From contig NZ_JBBEOI010000010.1 of the NCBI RefSeq assembly GCF_037860755.1, positions 1-41,733 on the forward strand: a stretch of 41,733 nt of DNA, written 5' to 3'. Each line of letters starts with the position of its first letter. Positions within the stretch are counted from its first letter, which is position 1. The translations under genes and the position numbers were made by a program. The notes under the pieces were generated by a model. That model saw only the letters and a program-made list of their open reading frames with translations. It had not been told where the DNA came from and searched no databases. The DNA is from Aquipuribacter hungaricus. Its GTDB lineage: Bacteria > Actinomycetota > Actinomycetes > Actinomycetales > JBBAYJ01. Shown here in pieces: positions 1 through 8,563 of this stretch.

Positions 1-1
1 G

Positions 2-145
2 GCCGCCGTGCCGGCCCTGCGCCCGGCCCGCACCGTGCTCGGGGGCGCCGTCGGGCGGGCGCTCGTCCCCGTCCTCGGCGCCACCGGCGTGGCCGGCCTC
101 GCGTACGGCCTGCTGCTCGGCGCCGGGCTCGCGCTCGGCCGCTGA
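2..145 (+). CDS. C-terminal fragment of a membrane protein (partial)
   Basis: An open frame enters from the left edge and stops at the TGA ending at 145. The 47 visible residues are Ala/Gly/Leu/Val rich. A basic stretch (residues about 6-20) is followed by a hydrophobic segment of about 25 residues that ends in Gly-Arg, which reads as the last transmembrane helix of an integral membrane protein. The start and most of the protein lie outside the window, so no family can be named. GC-rich third positions support real coding. About 58 bp separate it from the convergent PLDc_N gene. Confidence 0.5.
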   Translation, partial: AAVPALRPARTVLGGAVGRALVPVLGATGVAGLAYGLLLGAGLALGR

Positions 146-203
146 CCTGCAGCTGGTCCTGGAGCTGCTCCCCGCTGACAGTCCTCCGACCGCGGCCGGA
201 CTC

Positions 204-410
204 CTAGCGCCGGCGGACCGCCGGGTCGTCGGCGCCGGGGCGACCGGCCCACAGCCACAGCAGCGGGCCGACGACGGGCAGGAAGAGCACGAGCAGCACC
301 CAGGCTGCGAACGGCAGGCCGCGCACCAGCGACGGCTGGGTGCGCATGCAGTCGACCAGCGCGTAGACGTGCAGGCCGACGACGGCGAGCACGACGAGGA
401 GGCGCAGCAC
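204..410 (-). CDS. PLDc_N domain small membrane protein
   Basis: A 68-residue protein with two hydrophobic segments (residues about 2-20 and 32-50) around the sequence ALVDCMRT, followed by [14 protein letters not shown]. This is the pattern of the phospholipase D nuclease N-terminal (PLDc_N) family, a short two-helix membrane domain common in actinobacteria whose stand-alone function is unknown. I chose the GTG at 410 over the ATG at 455 for two reasons. Family members usually begin right at the first helix, and TACCCT lies exactly 6 nt upstream of this GTG, the geometry of a leaderless start. It is divergent from the DUF4229 gene. Confidence 0.8.
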   Translation of the reverse strand: MLRLLVVLAVVGLHVYALVDCMRTQPSLVRGLPFAAWVLLVLFLPVVGPLLWLWAGRPGADDPAVRRR

Positions 411-414
411 CGCC

Positions 415-466
415 CCAGGGTAGGCGCCGCCCCGGCGCGGGGAGCCGGCCGCCACGCCTACCCTGG
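415..466. promoter_or_regulatory. Divergent promoter region with 11-bp inverted repeat
   Basis: The 11-mer at 415-425 is the perfect reverse complement of 456-466, separated by 30 bp. Each arm contains TACCCT, a TANNNT-type -10 hexamer (417-422 on minus, 459-464 on plus), and each lies exactly 6 nt from a start codon (GTG at 410 on minus, ATG at 471 on plus). Both genes therefore look leaderless with mirror-image promoters. No good -35 element is visible. The repeat may simply be the two -10 regions, or may also bind a shared regulator. Confidence 0.55.
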
Positions 467-470
467 TGCC

Positions 471-785
471 ATGCGTCCGGTCGCCGTCTACTCCGCCCTG
501 CGCGTGGGGCTGTTCCTGGCGGTGCTGCTCGTCCTGCGGGTGCTCGGTGTCGGCGGGGTGCTGTCGCTGGTCGTCGCCGTGGTGCTGGCCATGCTGCTGT
601 CGTTCCTCGTGCTGCGCCGCCAGCGCGACGCCGTCACGCGCGCGCTCATGGAGCGCCGGCAGGCCCGGGGCACGACCCGTCCGCGCCGCCGCTCGCTGCG
701 CGACTCCGTGCGCGACCGGATCGCCGAGGACGCCGCCGCCGAGGACGCGGCCGTGCGCGACGCGGCCGACGGGAGGTCCGCGTGA
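471..785 (+). CDS. DUF4229 domain-containing membrane protein
   Basis: A 104-residue protein with two transmembrane helices (about residues 7-25 and 28-46), a basic stretch, then a long charged tail ([21 protein letters not shown]) likely to be cytoplasmic and helical. This matches actinobacterial DUF4229, of unknown function. The ATG at 471 is 6 nt after a TACCCT -10-like hexamer, so the mRNA may be leaderless. The stop overlaps the GTG start of the downstream globin gene by four bases (GTGA, 782-785), so the two are probably translationally coupled. Confidence 0.85.
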   Translation: MRPVAVYSALRVGLFLAVLLVLRVLGVGGVLSLVVAVVLAMLLSFLVLRRQRDAVTRALMERRQARGTTRPRRRSLRDSVRDRIAEDAAAEDAAVRDAADGRSA

Positions 786-1183
786 GCACCCCCGAGGACC
801 TGCGCCGGGCCGGCTCCTTCTACGAGCAGGTCGGCGGCGAGGACACGTTCCGCCGGCTCGTCCACGCCTTCTACCAGGGCGTCCGCTCCGACGGGCCGCT
901 GCGGGCGCTGTACCCGGAGGAGGAGCTCACCGCCGCCGAGGACCGGCTGCGGATGTTCCTCGAGCAGTACTGGGGCGGGCCCACGACCTACGGCGACACC
1001 CGCGGGCACCCGCGGCTGCGGATGCGCCACGCGCCGTTCCACGTCGACAGCGACGCCCGGGACCGCTGGCTCACGCACATGCGCGCCGCGGTGGACTCCC
1101 TCGACCTGGCGCCGATGCACGAGGCCGTGCTGTGGGACTACCTCGAGCGGGCCGCGCACAGCCTCGTCAACCGTCCCGGCTGA
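782..1183 (+). CDS. glbO: Group II truncated haemoglobin (trHbO type)
   Basis: A 133-residue 2-on-2 globin that would bind haem and O2 in the cytoplasm. Proposed roles in the family are O2 handling and NO/peroxide detoxification. The group II signature residues are all visible: Tyr31 (B10), Tyr44 (CD1), proximal His83 (F8, in RMRHAPF) and Trp96 (G8). Their spacing matches that of Mycobacterium tuberculosis GlbO, with an offset of 8. Its GTG start overlaps the DUF4229 stop codon, indicating coupled translation. It is followed by 75 bp and then the GH13 gene. The family assignment is secure; the physiological role is inferred. Confidence 0.93.
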   Translation: MSTPEDLRRAGSFYEQVGGEDTFRRLVHAFYQGVRSDGPLRALYPEEELTAAEDRLRMFLEQYWGGPTTYGDTRGHPRLRMRHAPFHVDSDARDRWLTHMRAAVDSLDLAPMHEAVLWDYLERAAHSLVNRPG

Positions 1184-1219
1184 GCCGCCTCCCGGCCCGG
1201 GCGCGTCCCGGGACCGCAT

Positions 1220-1235
1220 TGTGACAGCGCTTACA
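1220..1235. promoter_or_regulatory. Possible LacI-family operator upstream of the GH13 gene
   Basis: The 16-mer TGTGACAGCGCTTACA has outer half-sites TGTGA and TTACA around a GC-rich core. It is an imperfect dyad resembling LacI/GalR-type operators that control alpha-glucoside genes in actinobacteria. It ends 23 bp before the favoured GTG at 1259. No regulator gene is encoded nearby, so the link is by site similarity only. Confidence 0.35.
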
Positions 1236-1258
1236 TCCGTGTGCCAGCCTGTCCCCCC

Positions 1259-2914
1259 GTGACTGAGTGGTGGCGTGACGCCGTCGTGTACCAGGTGTAC
1301 CCCAGGTCCTTCGCGGACTCCGACGGGGACGGCATCGGCGACCTGCCGGGCATCACGTCGAGGCTGCCGAAGCTGGCGGAGCTCGGCGTGGACGCCGTGT
1401 GGCTGTCCCCCTTCTACCCCTCCCCGCAGAACGACGCGGGGTACGACGTGGCGGACTACCGCGACGTCGAGCCGATCTTCGGCACCCTGGACGACGCCGA
1501 CGCCCTCGTCGGGCGCGCGCACGAGCTCGGCCTGCGCGTGGTCGTCGACATCGTCCCCAACCACACCAGCAGCGAGCACCGCTGGTTCCAGGCCGCCCTC
1601 GCCGCCGCGCCGGGAAGCCCGGAGCGGGCCCGCTACCACTTCCGCGACGGGGGCGGGCCGGACGGCGGCGTGGCCCCGAACGACTGGCGCTCGGTGTTCG
1701 GCGGGCCGGCGTGGACCCGGGTGACCGAGGCCGACGGCACACCGGGCCAGTGGTACCTGCACCTGTTCGACAGCACGCAGCCGGACCTGGACTGGGACTC
1801 CCCCGACGTCCACGAGGAGTTCGCCTCGACCCTGCGGTTCTGGCTGGACCGGGGCGTCGACGGGTTCCGGATCGACGTCGCCCACGCCATGGTCAAGGAG
1901 CCCGGCCTGCCGGACTGGGCCGACGACGGGCCGATGGGCGGCACCGCGGAGATCACGGACTCCAACCGCCCCCCGATGTGGGACCAGGAGGGCGTCCACG
2001 ACATCTACCGGGGCTGGCGGAAGATCGTCGACTCCTACGACGGCGACCGGATGCTCGTGGCCGAGGCCTGGGTGACGCCGTACTCGCGGCTGGCCCGCTA
2101 CACCCGTCCCGACGAGCTGCACCAGGCCTTCAACTTCGACCACTGCGTCGCCGCGTGGCGGGCCGACGCGCAGCGGCACGTCATCACCACGTCGGTCGAG
2201 GGCTCCTCGGCCGTCGGTGCCCCCGCCACGTGGGTGCTGAGCAACCACGACATCGTCCGCCACGCCTCCCGGTTCGGCTTCCCGCCTGCCCCGCGGGGCC
2301 TCGGCGGCATCGGGCCGGACGACCCCCAGCCGGACCCCGTGCTCGGGCTGCGCCGCGCCCGCGCCGCCACCGCGCTCATGCTCGCCCTGCCCGGGTCGGC
2401 CTACCTCTACCAGGGGGAGGAGCTCGGGCTGCCCGAGCACACGACGCTGCCGGGCGGGGCGCGCCAGGACCCGACCTGGTTCCGGACGAACGAGGCCGAG
2501 GTGGGCCGTGACGGCTGCCGCGTGCCCGTGCCGTGGGAGGGCGGGGCGCCGTCCTACGGCTTCGGCCCGGGGGCGGCGTCGTGGCTGCCGCAGCCGCCGT
2601 CCTACGGCGAGCTGGCGCGCGACCGGCAGGAGGGCGTGGAGGGTTCCACGCTGGAGATGTACCGGACCGCGCTGCGGCTGCGCCGGGAGCTGGGCCTCGG
2701 TCTCGGCGACCTGGTCTGGGCGGAGACGCTGTCCCCCGCCCAGACCCCCGAGCAGTCGCTCGGCCTCCTGCGGGGCACGGTCCGGGTGCTCGTCAACTTC
2801 GACGGCCCGGACCTGCCGCTGCCCGAGGACGCCGAGGTGCTGCTGGCCTCGGGCCCGCTGGGCGAGGGCGGCGTCGTGCCCTCGGACACGACCGTCTGGT
2901 TCCGTCAGCCCTGA
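1259..2914 (+). CDS. GH13 alpha-glucosidase (oligo-1,6-glucosidase/maltase-like)
   Basis: A 551-residue cytoplasmic glycoside hydrolase of family 13, the alpha-glucosidase branch that releases glucose from short alpha-glucans. All conserved regions are present: WWRDAVVYQVYPRSF at the N-terminus, the DIVPNHTS box, the nucleophile Asp206 in FRIDVAHAM, the general acid/base Glu269 in LVAEAW, and the transition-state stabiliser Asp331 in LSNHD. There is no signal peptide. The GTG at 1259 puts the protein start at the usual place. A GTG at 1241 in the same frame would add six residues. Neither has a clear ribosome-binding site. It ends tail-to-tail with, and overlaps by 10 bp, the thioesterase gene on the other strand. 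Exact substrate (maltose, isomaltose, sucrose or trehalose) cannot be read from the sequence. Confidence 0.93.
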   Translation: MTEWWRDAVVYQVYPRSFADSDGDGIGDLPGITSRLPKLAELGVDAVWLSPFYPSPQNDAGYDVADYRDVEPIFGTLDDADALVGRAHELGLRVVVDIVPNHTSSEHRWFQAALAAAPGSPERARYHFRDGGGPDGGVAPNDWRSVFGGPAWTRVTEADGTPGQWYLHLFDSTQPDLDWDSPDVHEEFASTLRFWLDRGVDGFRIDVAHAMVKEPGLPDWADDGPMGGTAEITDSNRPPMWDQEGVHDIYRGWRKIVDSYDGDRMLVAEAWVTPYSRLARYTRPDELHQAFNFDHCVAAWRADAQRHVITTSVEGSSAVGAPATWVLSNHDIVRHASRFGFPPAPRGLGGIGPDDPQPDPVLGLRRARAATALMLALPGSAYLYQGEELGLPEHTTLPGGARQDPTWFRTNEAEVGRDGCRVPVPWEGGAPSYGFGPGAASWLPQPPSYGELARDRQEGVEGSTLEMYRTALRLRRELGLGLGDLVWAETLSPAQTPEQSLGLLRGTVRVLVNFDGPDLPLPEDAEVLLASGPLGEGGVVPSDTTVWFRQP

Positions 2915-3345
2915 CGGGTGCTGCGGCGGAACTGCACGGGCGGGCCGTCCAGGCGGGCCAGGAACTCCCGCTCCTCGGCGCTGATCCGCCGGGGGGCCGC
3001 CGCGGAGAACGAGTACATGACCATGGTCGAGGCCGAGCGGGCGTGCACGGTGCGCCCGCCGGCCTCGTCCTGGGTCGCGACCTCGTAGCCCAGGTCGAAG
3101 CCGGCGCCGCCGACGTGGGTGACCCAGACGTCGACCAGGACGCCGCTGCTGGTGTAGGTCAGCGGCACCAGGTACTCCACCTCGTGCCGCACCACGAGGG
3201 TGCCCGTGTCCGGGCGGGCCTTGACCACCGCGAGCGCCTCGATCCGGGCCTGCTCGGTGTACCGGAAGAACTCGGTGTTGTTGACGTGGCCGTAGGCGTC
3301 CATGTCGGACCAGCGCATGGCGACGGGGACGGTGGTGACGGGCAC
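2905..3345 (-). CDS. Acyl-CoA thioesterase, 4HBT (hotdog) family
   Basis: A 146-residue single hotdog-domain protein. The 4-hydroxybenzoyl-CoA thioesterase motif SDMDAYGHVNNTEFFRYTEQAR lies at residues about 13-34, with the catalytic-type Asp in DMDAYGHVNN. The family hydrolyses acyl-CoA thioesters in the cytoplasm; the acyl chain is unknown. I chose GTG at 3345 because the motif then sits about 13 residues from the N-terminus, as in relatives; the internal ATG a few codons later is an alternative. The gene converges on the GH13 gene with a 10-bp overlap of the 3' ends and is divergent from the small acidic gene at 3425. Confidence 0.85.
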   Translation of the reverse strand: MPVTTVPVAMRWSDMDAYGHVNNTEFFRYTEQARIEALAVVKARPDTGTLVVRHEVEYLVPLTYTSSGVLVDVWVTHVGGAGFDLGYEVATQDEAGGRTVHARSASTMVMYSFSAAAPRRISAEEREFLARLDGPPVQFRRSTRQG

Positions 3346-3424
3346 CGCCCGATCCTGGCAGGTCGTGCGCCGGGGCGGCAGCAGCCGGTGCATGACGGCG
3401 GGCACGCAGGGGTACCCCGGGGCC

Positions 3425-3637
3425 ATGAGCGAGAACACCGAGAACGCCGAGAGCAGCACCGGGGCGCAGGGCGACCCGGCCGGCACCAGCAACCCCTCGG
3501 AGGAGGCGTACGACGCCGCCACCGACAGCGACGCCGACCCCGAGATGATGAACCCGCGCGACCTGACCGGGGAGTCCTCGGGCGAGACCGACCCCGACGT
3601 AGACCCGGACAGCCTCAACCCGAGGGGTGACGCATGA
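3425..3637 (+). CDS. Small acidic hypothetical protein
   Basis: A 70-residue, strongly acidic, low-complexity protein with no hydrophobic segment. It contains the repeated pattern MNPRDLTGES and SLNPRGDA separated by an Asp-rich linker, so it is probably intrinsically disordered. TACCCC lies 6 nt before the ATG, compatible with a leaderless start. Its stop overlaps the ATG of the DUF5709 gene (ATGA, 3634-3637), so the two form a coupled pair. I do not recognise a named domain; the coupling suggests a job related to its neighbour. Confidence 0.7.
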   Translation: MSENTENAESSTGAQGDPAGTSNPSEEAYDAATDSDADPEMMNPRDLTGESSGETDPDVDPDSLNPRGDA

Positions 3638-4146
3638 CCGAGACCGGCGGGACGGACTCCCTGGACCAGGACGCTGTCGCCTCGCTCGAGCCGGACGAGG
3701 TCGACTTCGACCAGGACCTCGCCTTCAGCCAGGCCGGCGAGGACGAGATCATGGAGCAGTCGTACGTGCCCAACGACCGGCCGGTCTTCGCGGGCCACCA
3801 CGGCGAGACCGCCGCGGAGCAGGCGGAGGGCGCGAGCCTCGACGAGCGGCTCGCCGCCGAGGTGCCGGACGTCGGCATCGAGCGCCCCGGGGACACGCTG
3901 CTCCCCGAGGAGCAGCCCCTGCAGGACGCGCTCGGCGAGGACATGGCCGCCGAGGACCTCGTCGTCACCGACGACCCGGACGGGTCCGAGGTGGGCGACT
4001 TCCGCGCCGGGCGGCTCGTCGAGCCCGACCAGGGTGCCGCCGAGGACGCCGAGAAGGACATGATCGCCACGGACGTCGGCATCGACGGCGGCGCCGCCAG
4101 TGCCGAGGAGGCCGCGATGCACGTGGTCGAGGACCCCTCCTACTGA
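3634..4146 (+). CDS. DUF5709 domain-containing acidic protein
   Basis: A 170-residue, very acidic soluble protein. The C-terminal half contains the actinobacterial DUF5709 signature: FRAGRLVEPD, then KDMIATDVGIDGGAASAEEAAMHVV (residues about 127-165). The function of this family is unknown; members are often annotated near stress genes. No cysteines or transmembrane segments are seen. Translation is probably coupled to the preceding 70-residue protein through the ATGA overlap, and both are rich in Asp/Glu, so they may work together. It ends 60 bp before tesB. Confidence 0.87.
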   Translation: MTETGGTDSLDQDAVASLEPDEVDFDQDLAFSQAGEDEIMEQSYVPNDRPVFAGHHGETAAEQAEGASLDERLAAEVPDVGIERPGDTLLPEEQPLQDALGEDMAAEDLVVTDDPDGSEVGDFRAGRLVEPDQGAAEDAEKDMIATDVGIDGGAASAEEAAMHVVEDPSY

Positions 4147-4193
4147 GGCGACGGTGCCGCTGCGGCGGCACCGCGAGGTCGCGCCCGGGCCGG

Positions 4194-4199
4194 TAGGTT
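4194..4199 (+). promoter_or_regulatory. -10 hexamer of tesB (apparent leaderless promoter)
   Basis: TAGGTT (TANNNT type) is followed by 7 nt and then the GTG start at 4207, which would place transcription initiation at the start codon. No convincing -35 is seen. Confidence 0.45.
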
Positions 4200-4206
4200 C
4201 CCGGGC

Positions 4207-5082
4207 GTGACCTCTCCTCCGTCCCCGGAGTCCCTGCGGGACCAGCTCGTGGCCGACCTGCGGCTGGAGGCCACCGACGACCCCGACCGGTTCGTCGGCC
4301 AGAACGTGCTCCAGCCCTTCGGGCGGGTGTTCGGCGGCCAGGTGCTCGGCCAGGCCCTGATGGCCGCCGGGCGGACGGTCGAGGCGGACCGCGCCCCGCA
4401 CAGCCTGCACGCGTACTTCCTGCGGCCCGGCGACCCCGAGGTGCCCATCGACTTCGCCGTCGAGCGCCTGCGCGACGGCCGCTCCTTCAGCGCCCGCCGC
4501 ACCCACGCCCTGCAGCACGGCCGGCCGATCCTGTCGATGATCGCCTCGTTCCAGACGCCCGCGGAGGGCGTCGAGCACGCCGACCCGATGCCCGAGGTCC
4601 CCGACCCCGAGGACGTGCCGACGACGGCCGAGGTGCTGGCCGGCATCGACCACCCCGCCGCCCGCTACTGGTCCCACGAGCGGCCGATGGACGTCCGCAA
4701 CGTCGGCGGTGCCGTCTTCCTCGAGCCGTCGGAGGACCGCTCGCCCGACGGGACGGTGTGGCTCCGCACACCCGCGTCCCTGCCGGACGAGCCGCTCCTG
4801 CACGCCGCGGTCATGGCCTTCGCCAGCGACTACTCGGTTCTGGAGCCGGTGCTGCACCGGCACGGCATCGCCTGGTCGACCCCCGGGCTGAAGATCGCCA
4901 GCCTCGACCACGCCATGTGGTTCCACCGCCCCGCCCGCGCCGACGAGTGGCTGCTGTACCGGCACCACTCCCCCTCGGCGTCCAACGCCCGCGGCCTGGT
5001 GCAGGGGTCGATGTTCGACCGGTCCGGCCGGCTCGTGGCGACCGTGGCCCAGGAGGGCATGGTGCGCCTCGCCGGTGGCTGA
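4207..5082 (+). CDS. tesB: Acyl-CoA thioesterase II (TesB type)
   Basis: A 291-residue double-hotdog thioesterase that hydrolyses acyl-CoAs to free acid and CoA in the cytoplasm. Diagnostic stretches are FVGQNVLQPFGRVFGGQVLGQAL near residue 30 (the N-terminal hotdog), HSLHAYFLRPGD (about 60-71), FASDYSVLEPV (about 203-213, with the catalytic-type Asp), and SLDHAMWFHRP near residue 235. Length is as expected for the family (about 285-300). The GTG start at 4207 follows a leaderless-type promoter. It stands alone between the DUF5709 gene and a lipoprotein gene. Confidence 0.93.
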   Translation: MTSPPSPESLRDQLVADLRLEATDDPDRFVGQNVLQPFGRVFGGQVLGQALMAAGRTVEADRAPHSLHAYFLRPGDPEVPIDFAVERLRDGRSFSARRTHALQHGRPILSMIASFQTPAEGVEHADPMPEVPDPEDVPTTAEVLAGIDHPAARYWSHERPMDVRNVGGAVFLEPSEDRSPDGTVWLRTPASLPDEPLLHAAVMAFASDYSVLEPVLHRHGIAWSTPGLKIASLDHAMWFHRPARADEWLLYRHHSPSASNARGLVQGSMFDRSGRLVATVAQEGMVRLAGG

Positions 5083-5144
5083 GGAGCACGCGGGCTGACC
5101 GGGCCCGTGCGGAACCGCTGGAGCGCCGACGGCGTCGGAGGGTC

Positions 5145-5867
5145 ATGAGGACGGACGTCGCCGCGGCGCTGCTGGTCGTCGCCCTGGCCGGCTGTGGTCA
5201 GGCCCTCCCCGACGGCGGCGCGGCGGGGAGCAGCGGCACCGGCGTGGCCCCGGTGACGGCGGCCCCTGCAGGAGCGGGCAGCGACCTGGTGCCCGAGGGG
5301 TACGACGGGGCGTTCGTCACCGAGGGGCTGGTCCTCGACGAGCCCGGGGTGGGGCCGCAGCTCTGCGTCGACGTGGTGCTCGAGTCGAACCCGCCGCAGT
5401 GCGGGGGGCCGGACCTCGTCGGGTGGGACTGGGATGCGGTCCCTGCCCGGTCGTACGAGACAGGCTCCGGGGTGCGGTTCGGCACCTACCGGTTGACGGG
5501 GACGTTCGACGGTGACCGTCTGACCCTGACCCGCACCGCGGAGGTGCAGGGAGCCGACGGACCGGGCGGCGTGCCGGGCGGTGACGGGGGGCCGGCCGGT
5601 GACGGAGGGCCGGTGCCGGACGGAGCCGGCGCTGTCTCCCCGGACGGACGCGACGCCGACGCCCTCCGGCGGCTGCAGGTGGAGCTCGAGCGGGACCAGC
5701 AGCTGCGAGGTGACGTCGACGGCTTCCTGTGGGCCGCGACCGACCTGGACCGGGCGGTCGTCGTGGTGCAGGTCCTGGTCGCGGAGCAGGCGGAGCAGGA
5801 CGAGCTCGACGCCGCCTACGGGCCCGGCGCGGTCGACCTGCGGGGGCTGCTCCGCCCCGTCGGGTGA
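5145..5867 (+). CDS. Putative secreted lipoprotein, unknown function
   Basis: A 240-residue protein with a short basic N-terminus, a hydrophobic stretch and a lipobox LAGC (Cys17), so it should be a membrane-anchored lipoprotein on the outer face. After a Gly/Ala/Ser linker it has two cysteines (LCVDVVLESN and PPQCGG) that could form a disulfide, and a Gly/Pro/Asp-rich low-complexity linker around residues 135-160. The C-terminal domain is rich in charged and aliphatic residues. A GGAGG lies just upstream of the ATG. I do not recognise a family. It is followed by the alkB-like gene after 43 bp. Confidence 0.75.
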   Translation: MRTDVAAALLVVALAGCGQALPDGGAAGSSGTGVAPVTAAPAGAGSDLVPEGYDGAFVTEGLVLDEPGVGPQLCVDVVLESNPPQCGGPDLVGWDWDAVPARSYETGSGVRFGTYRLTGTFDGDRLTLTRTAEVQGADGPGGVPGGDGGPAGDGGPVPDGAGAVSPDGRDADALRRLQVELERDQQLRGDVDGFLWAATDLDRAVVVVQVLVAEQAEQDELDAAYGPGAVDLRGLLRPVG

Positions 5868-5875
5868 CCGAGCAC

Positions 5876-5891
5876 TAGAACATCTGTTCGA
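5876..5891. promoter_or_regulatory. LexA/SOS-like box overlapping the -35 of the alkB-like gene
   Basis: TAGAACATCTGTTCGA matches the actinobacterial SOS box (TCGAAC-N4-GTTCGA) at 11 of its 12 specified bases. Its left half is exactly where a -35 would lie, 17 bp before the -10 TACCGT at 5899-5904, so LexA bound here would block RNA polymerase. Confidence 0.65.
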
Positions 5892-5898
5892 ACCGGCG

Positions 5899-5904
5899 TA
5901 CCGT
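5899..5904 (+). promoter_or_regulatory. -10 hexamer of the alkB-like gene (leaderless)
   Basis: TACCGT is followed by 6 nt and the ATG at 5911, consistent with a leaderless mRNA. The paired -35 would be TAGAAC at 5876-5881 (17-bp spacer), inside the SOS-like box. Confidence 0.5.
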
Positions 5905-5910
5905 GCCAGT

Positions 5911-6618
5911 ATGGAGGTCGCCCTGCAGCCGTCGCTCTTCGACTCGCTCGGACCTGCCGACCCGCCCGCGGGCCTGCCGGACAGCCGGGCGGACCTGGGC
6001 GTCCGGTCCGGCGCCGGCGACGAGCCTTGTGCGCCTGCGCTCGGGCCGCTGGGCAGCACCGTCGAGCGGGTGACGCTGTCGGGCGGCGCGTGGGTCGACG
6101 TCCGACCGGGGTGGGTGAGCGGCTCCGCCGAGATGTTCACGCGCCTCGTCGAGCGGGTGCCGTGGGAGGAGGAGCGCCGGGTGATGTACGACCGCGTGGT
6201 CGCGGTCCCCCGGCTGCTGTCCTGGTACGGCGAGCACGACGCCTGGCCCGACCCGCTGCTCGCCCGCGCCCGGGACGCGCTCAACGAGCACTACGCCGCC
6301 GACGAGCGGGAGCGCTTCGTGTCGGCCGGGATGTGCTTCTACCGGGACGGCCGCGACGGGGTCGCCTGGCACGGGGACCGCATCGGCCGCAGCCGCCGCG
6401 AGGACGTCATGGTCGGCATCGTGTCGTTCGGCGCCCCGCGCGCCCTGCTCCTGCGGCCCGTCGGGGGCGGGGCCAGCCTGCGCTACACGCTCGGCCACGG
6501 CGACCTGCTGGTCATGGGCGGGGCGTGCCAGCGGACCTGGGAGCACAGCGTGCCCAAGACCGCCCGCGCCGTCGGCCCGCGCATCAGCGTGCAGCTGCGC
6601 CCGCGCGGCGTCGCCTGA
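5911..6618 (+). CDS. AlkB-like 2-oxoglutarate/Fe(II) dioxygenase
   Basis: A 235-residue double-stranded beta-helix dioxygenase of the AlkB family, expected to reverse alkyl lesions in nucleic acids using Fe(II), O2 and 2-oxoglutarate. The metal triad is visible as His154 and Asp156 (in AWHGDRIGR) and His212 (in TWEHSVPKT), with the 2-oxoglutarate-binding Arg224 in RISVQLRPR. The first 55 residues are low-complexity and variable. The usual Asn-x-Tyr of the AlkB substrate lid is replaced by CFYRDGRDG. The promoter carries a LexA-like box over its -35 and a -10 six bases from the ATG, pointing to damage induction. It converges on ettA across a hairpin terminator. Confidence 0.9.
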   Translation: MEVALQPSLFDSLGPADPPAGLPDSRADLGVRSGAGDEPCAPALGPLGSTVERVTLSGGAWVDVRPGWVSGSAEMFTRLVERVPWEEERRVMYDRVVAVPRLLSWYGEHDAWPDPLLARARDALNEHYAADERERFVSAGMCFYRDGRDGVAWHGDRIGRSRREDVMVGIVSFGAPRALLLRPVGGGASLRYTLGHGDLLVMGGACQRTWEHSVPKTARAVGPRISVQLRPRGVA

Positions 6619-6630
6619 CGCCGGCCGGCC

Positions 6631-6757
6631 GGCGTCGTCCCGCTCCGACGGCAACCTGGGACGGCGTCGTTCCGTCAACAACGGCAACTTGCGTCGGCGT
6701 CGTTCCGTCACAACGGCACTTTGCCGCAGCCCCGTTTCGCCACAACGGCACCCTGCG
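6631..6757 (+). repeat. Four degenerate ~32-bp direct repeats
   Basis: Units begin at about 6631, 6663, 6696 and 6728. Each has the pattern GGCGTCGTTCCGTC-AACAACGGCAAC plus about 7 nt; the later units drift to CCGTTTCGCCACAACGGCAC. The shared core is an ACGGCA block preceded by a CCGT/CGCC block. The last unit forms the left arm of the perfect hairpin at 6738-6790. The array lies between the convergent alkB-like and ettA genes. Confidence 0.7.
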
Positions 6758-6790
6758 CCGGTCTAGCCGACGCAGGGTGCCGTTGTGGCG
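6738..6790. terminator. 20-bp perfect hairpin between alkB-like gene and ettA
   Basis: Positions 6738-6757 and 6771-6790 are exact reverse complements (20/20) around a 13-nt loop. It lies 7 bp beyond the ettA stop and about 120 bp beyond the alkB-like stop, so it could terminate both convergent transcripts. There is no T-run, as is usual in such GC-rich genomes. Confidence 0.75.
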
Positions 6791-6796
6791 GACGCG

Positions 6797-8482
<1,686 letters not shown>

Positions 8483-8488
8483 GGCCCC

Positions 8489-8494
8489 AGGCTA
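8489..8494 (-). promoter_or_regulatory. -10 hexamer of ettA (leaderless promoter)
   Basis: On the minus strand TAGCCT is followed by GGGGCC and then the GTG start of ettA. This is a close match to TANNNT with the 6-nt gap of leaderless actinobacterial genes. Confidence 0.55.
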
Positions 8495-8563
8495 GGGGCT
8501 GCGCCGTCGGCGGCCGGACCCAGCGCCCGCCCCGACGGGGCGGGCGCGGGCGGCCGGCAGGGC

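Noticed and set aside
1241-1258. Upstream GTG start for the GH13 enzyme
   Set aside because: It adds six residues (MPACPP) outside the conserved N-terminus and has no ribosome-binding site; the GTG at 1259 fits the family better.
488-2440. 650-codon open frame on the minus strand
   Set aside because: It is the antisense shadow of the globin and GH13 genes. The protein is low-complexity Gly/Arg/Val-rich, while the plus strand has clear catalytic motifs.
2905-4968. Long minus-strand frame that would fuse the thioesterase to about 500 upstream residues
   Set aside because: Only the last 146 codons encode the hotdog fold. The rest is antisense to DUF5709 and tesB.
6631-6790. CRISPR array
   Set aside because: The units are adjacent, degenerate and without spacers of constant length, and no cas genes are present.
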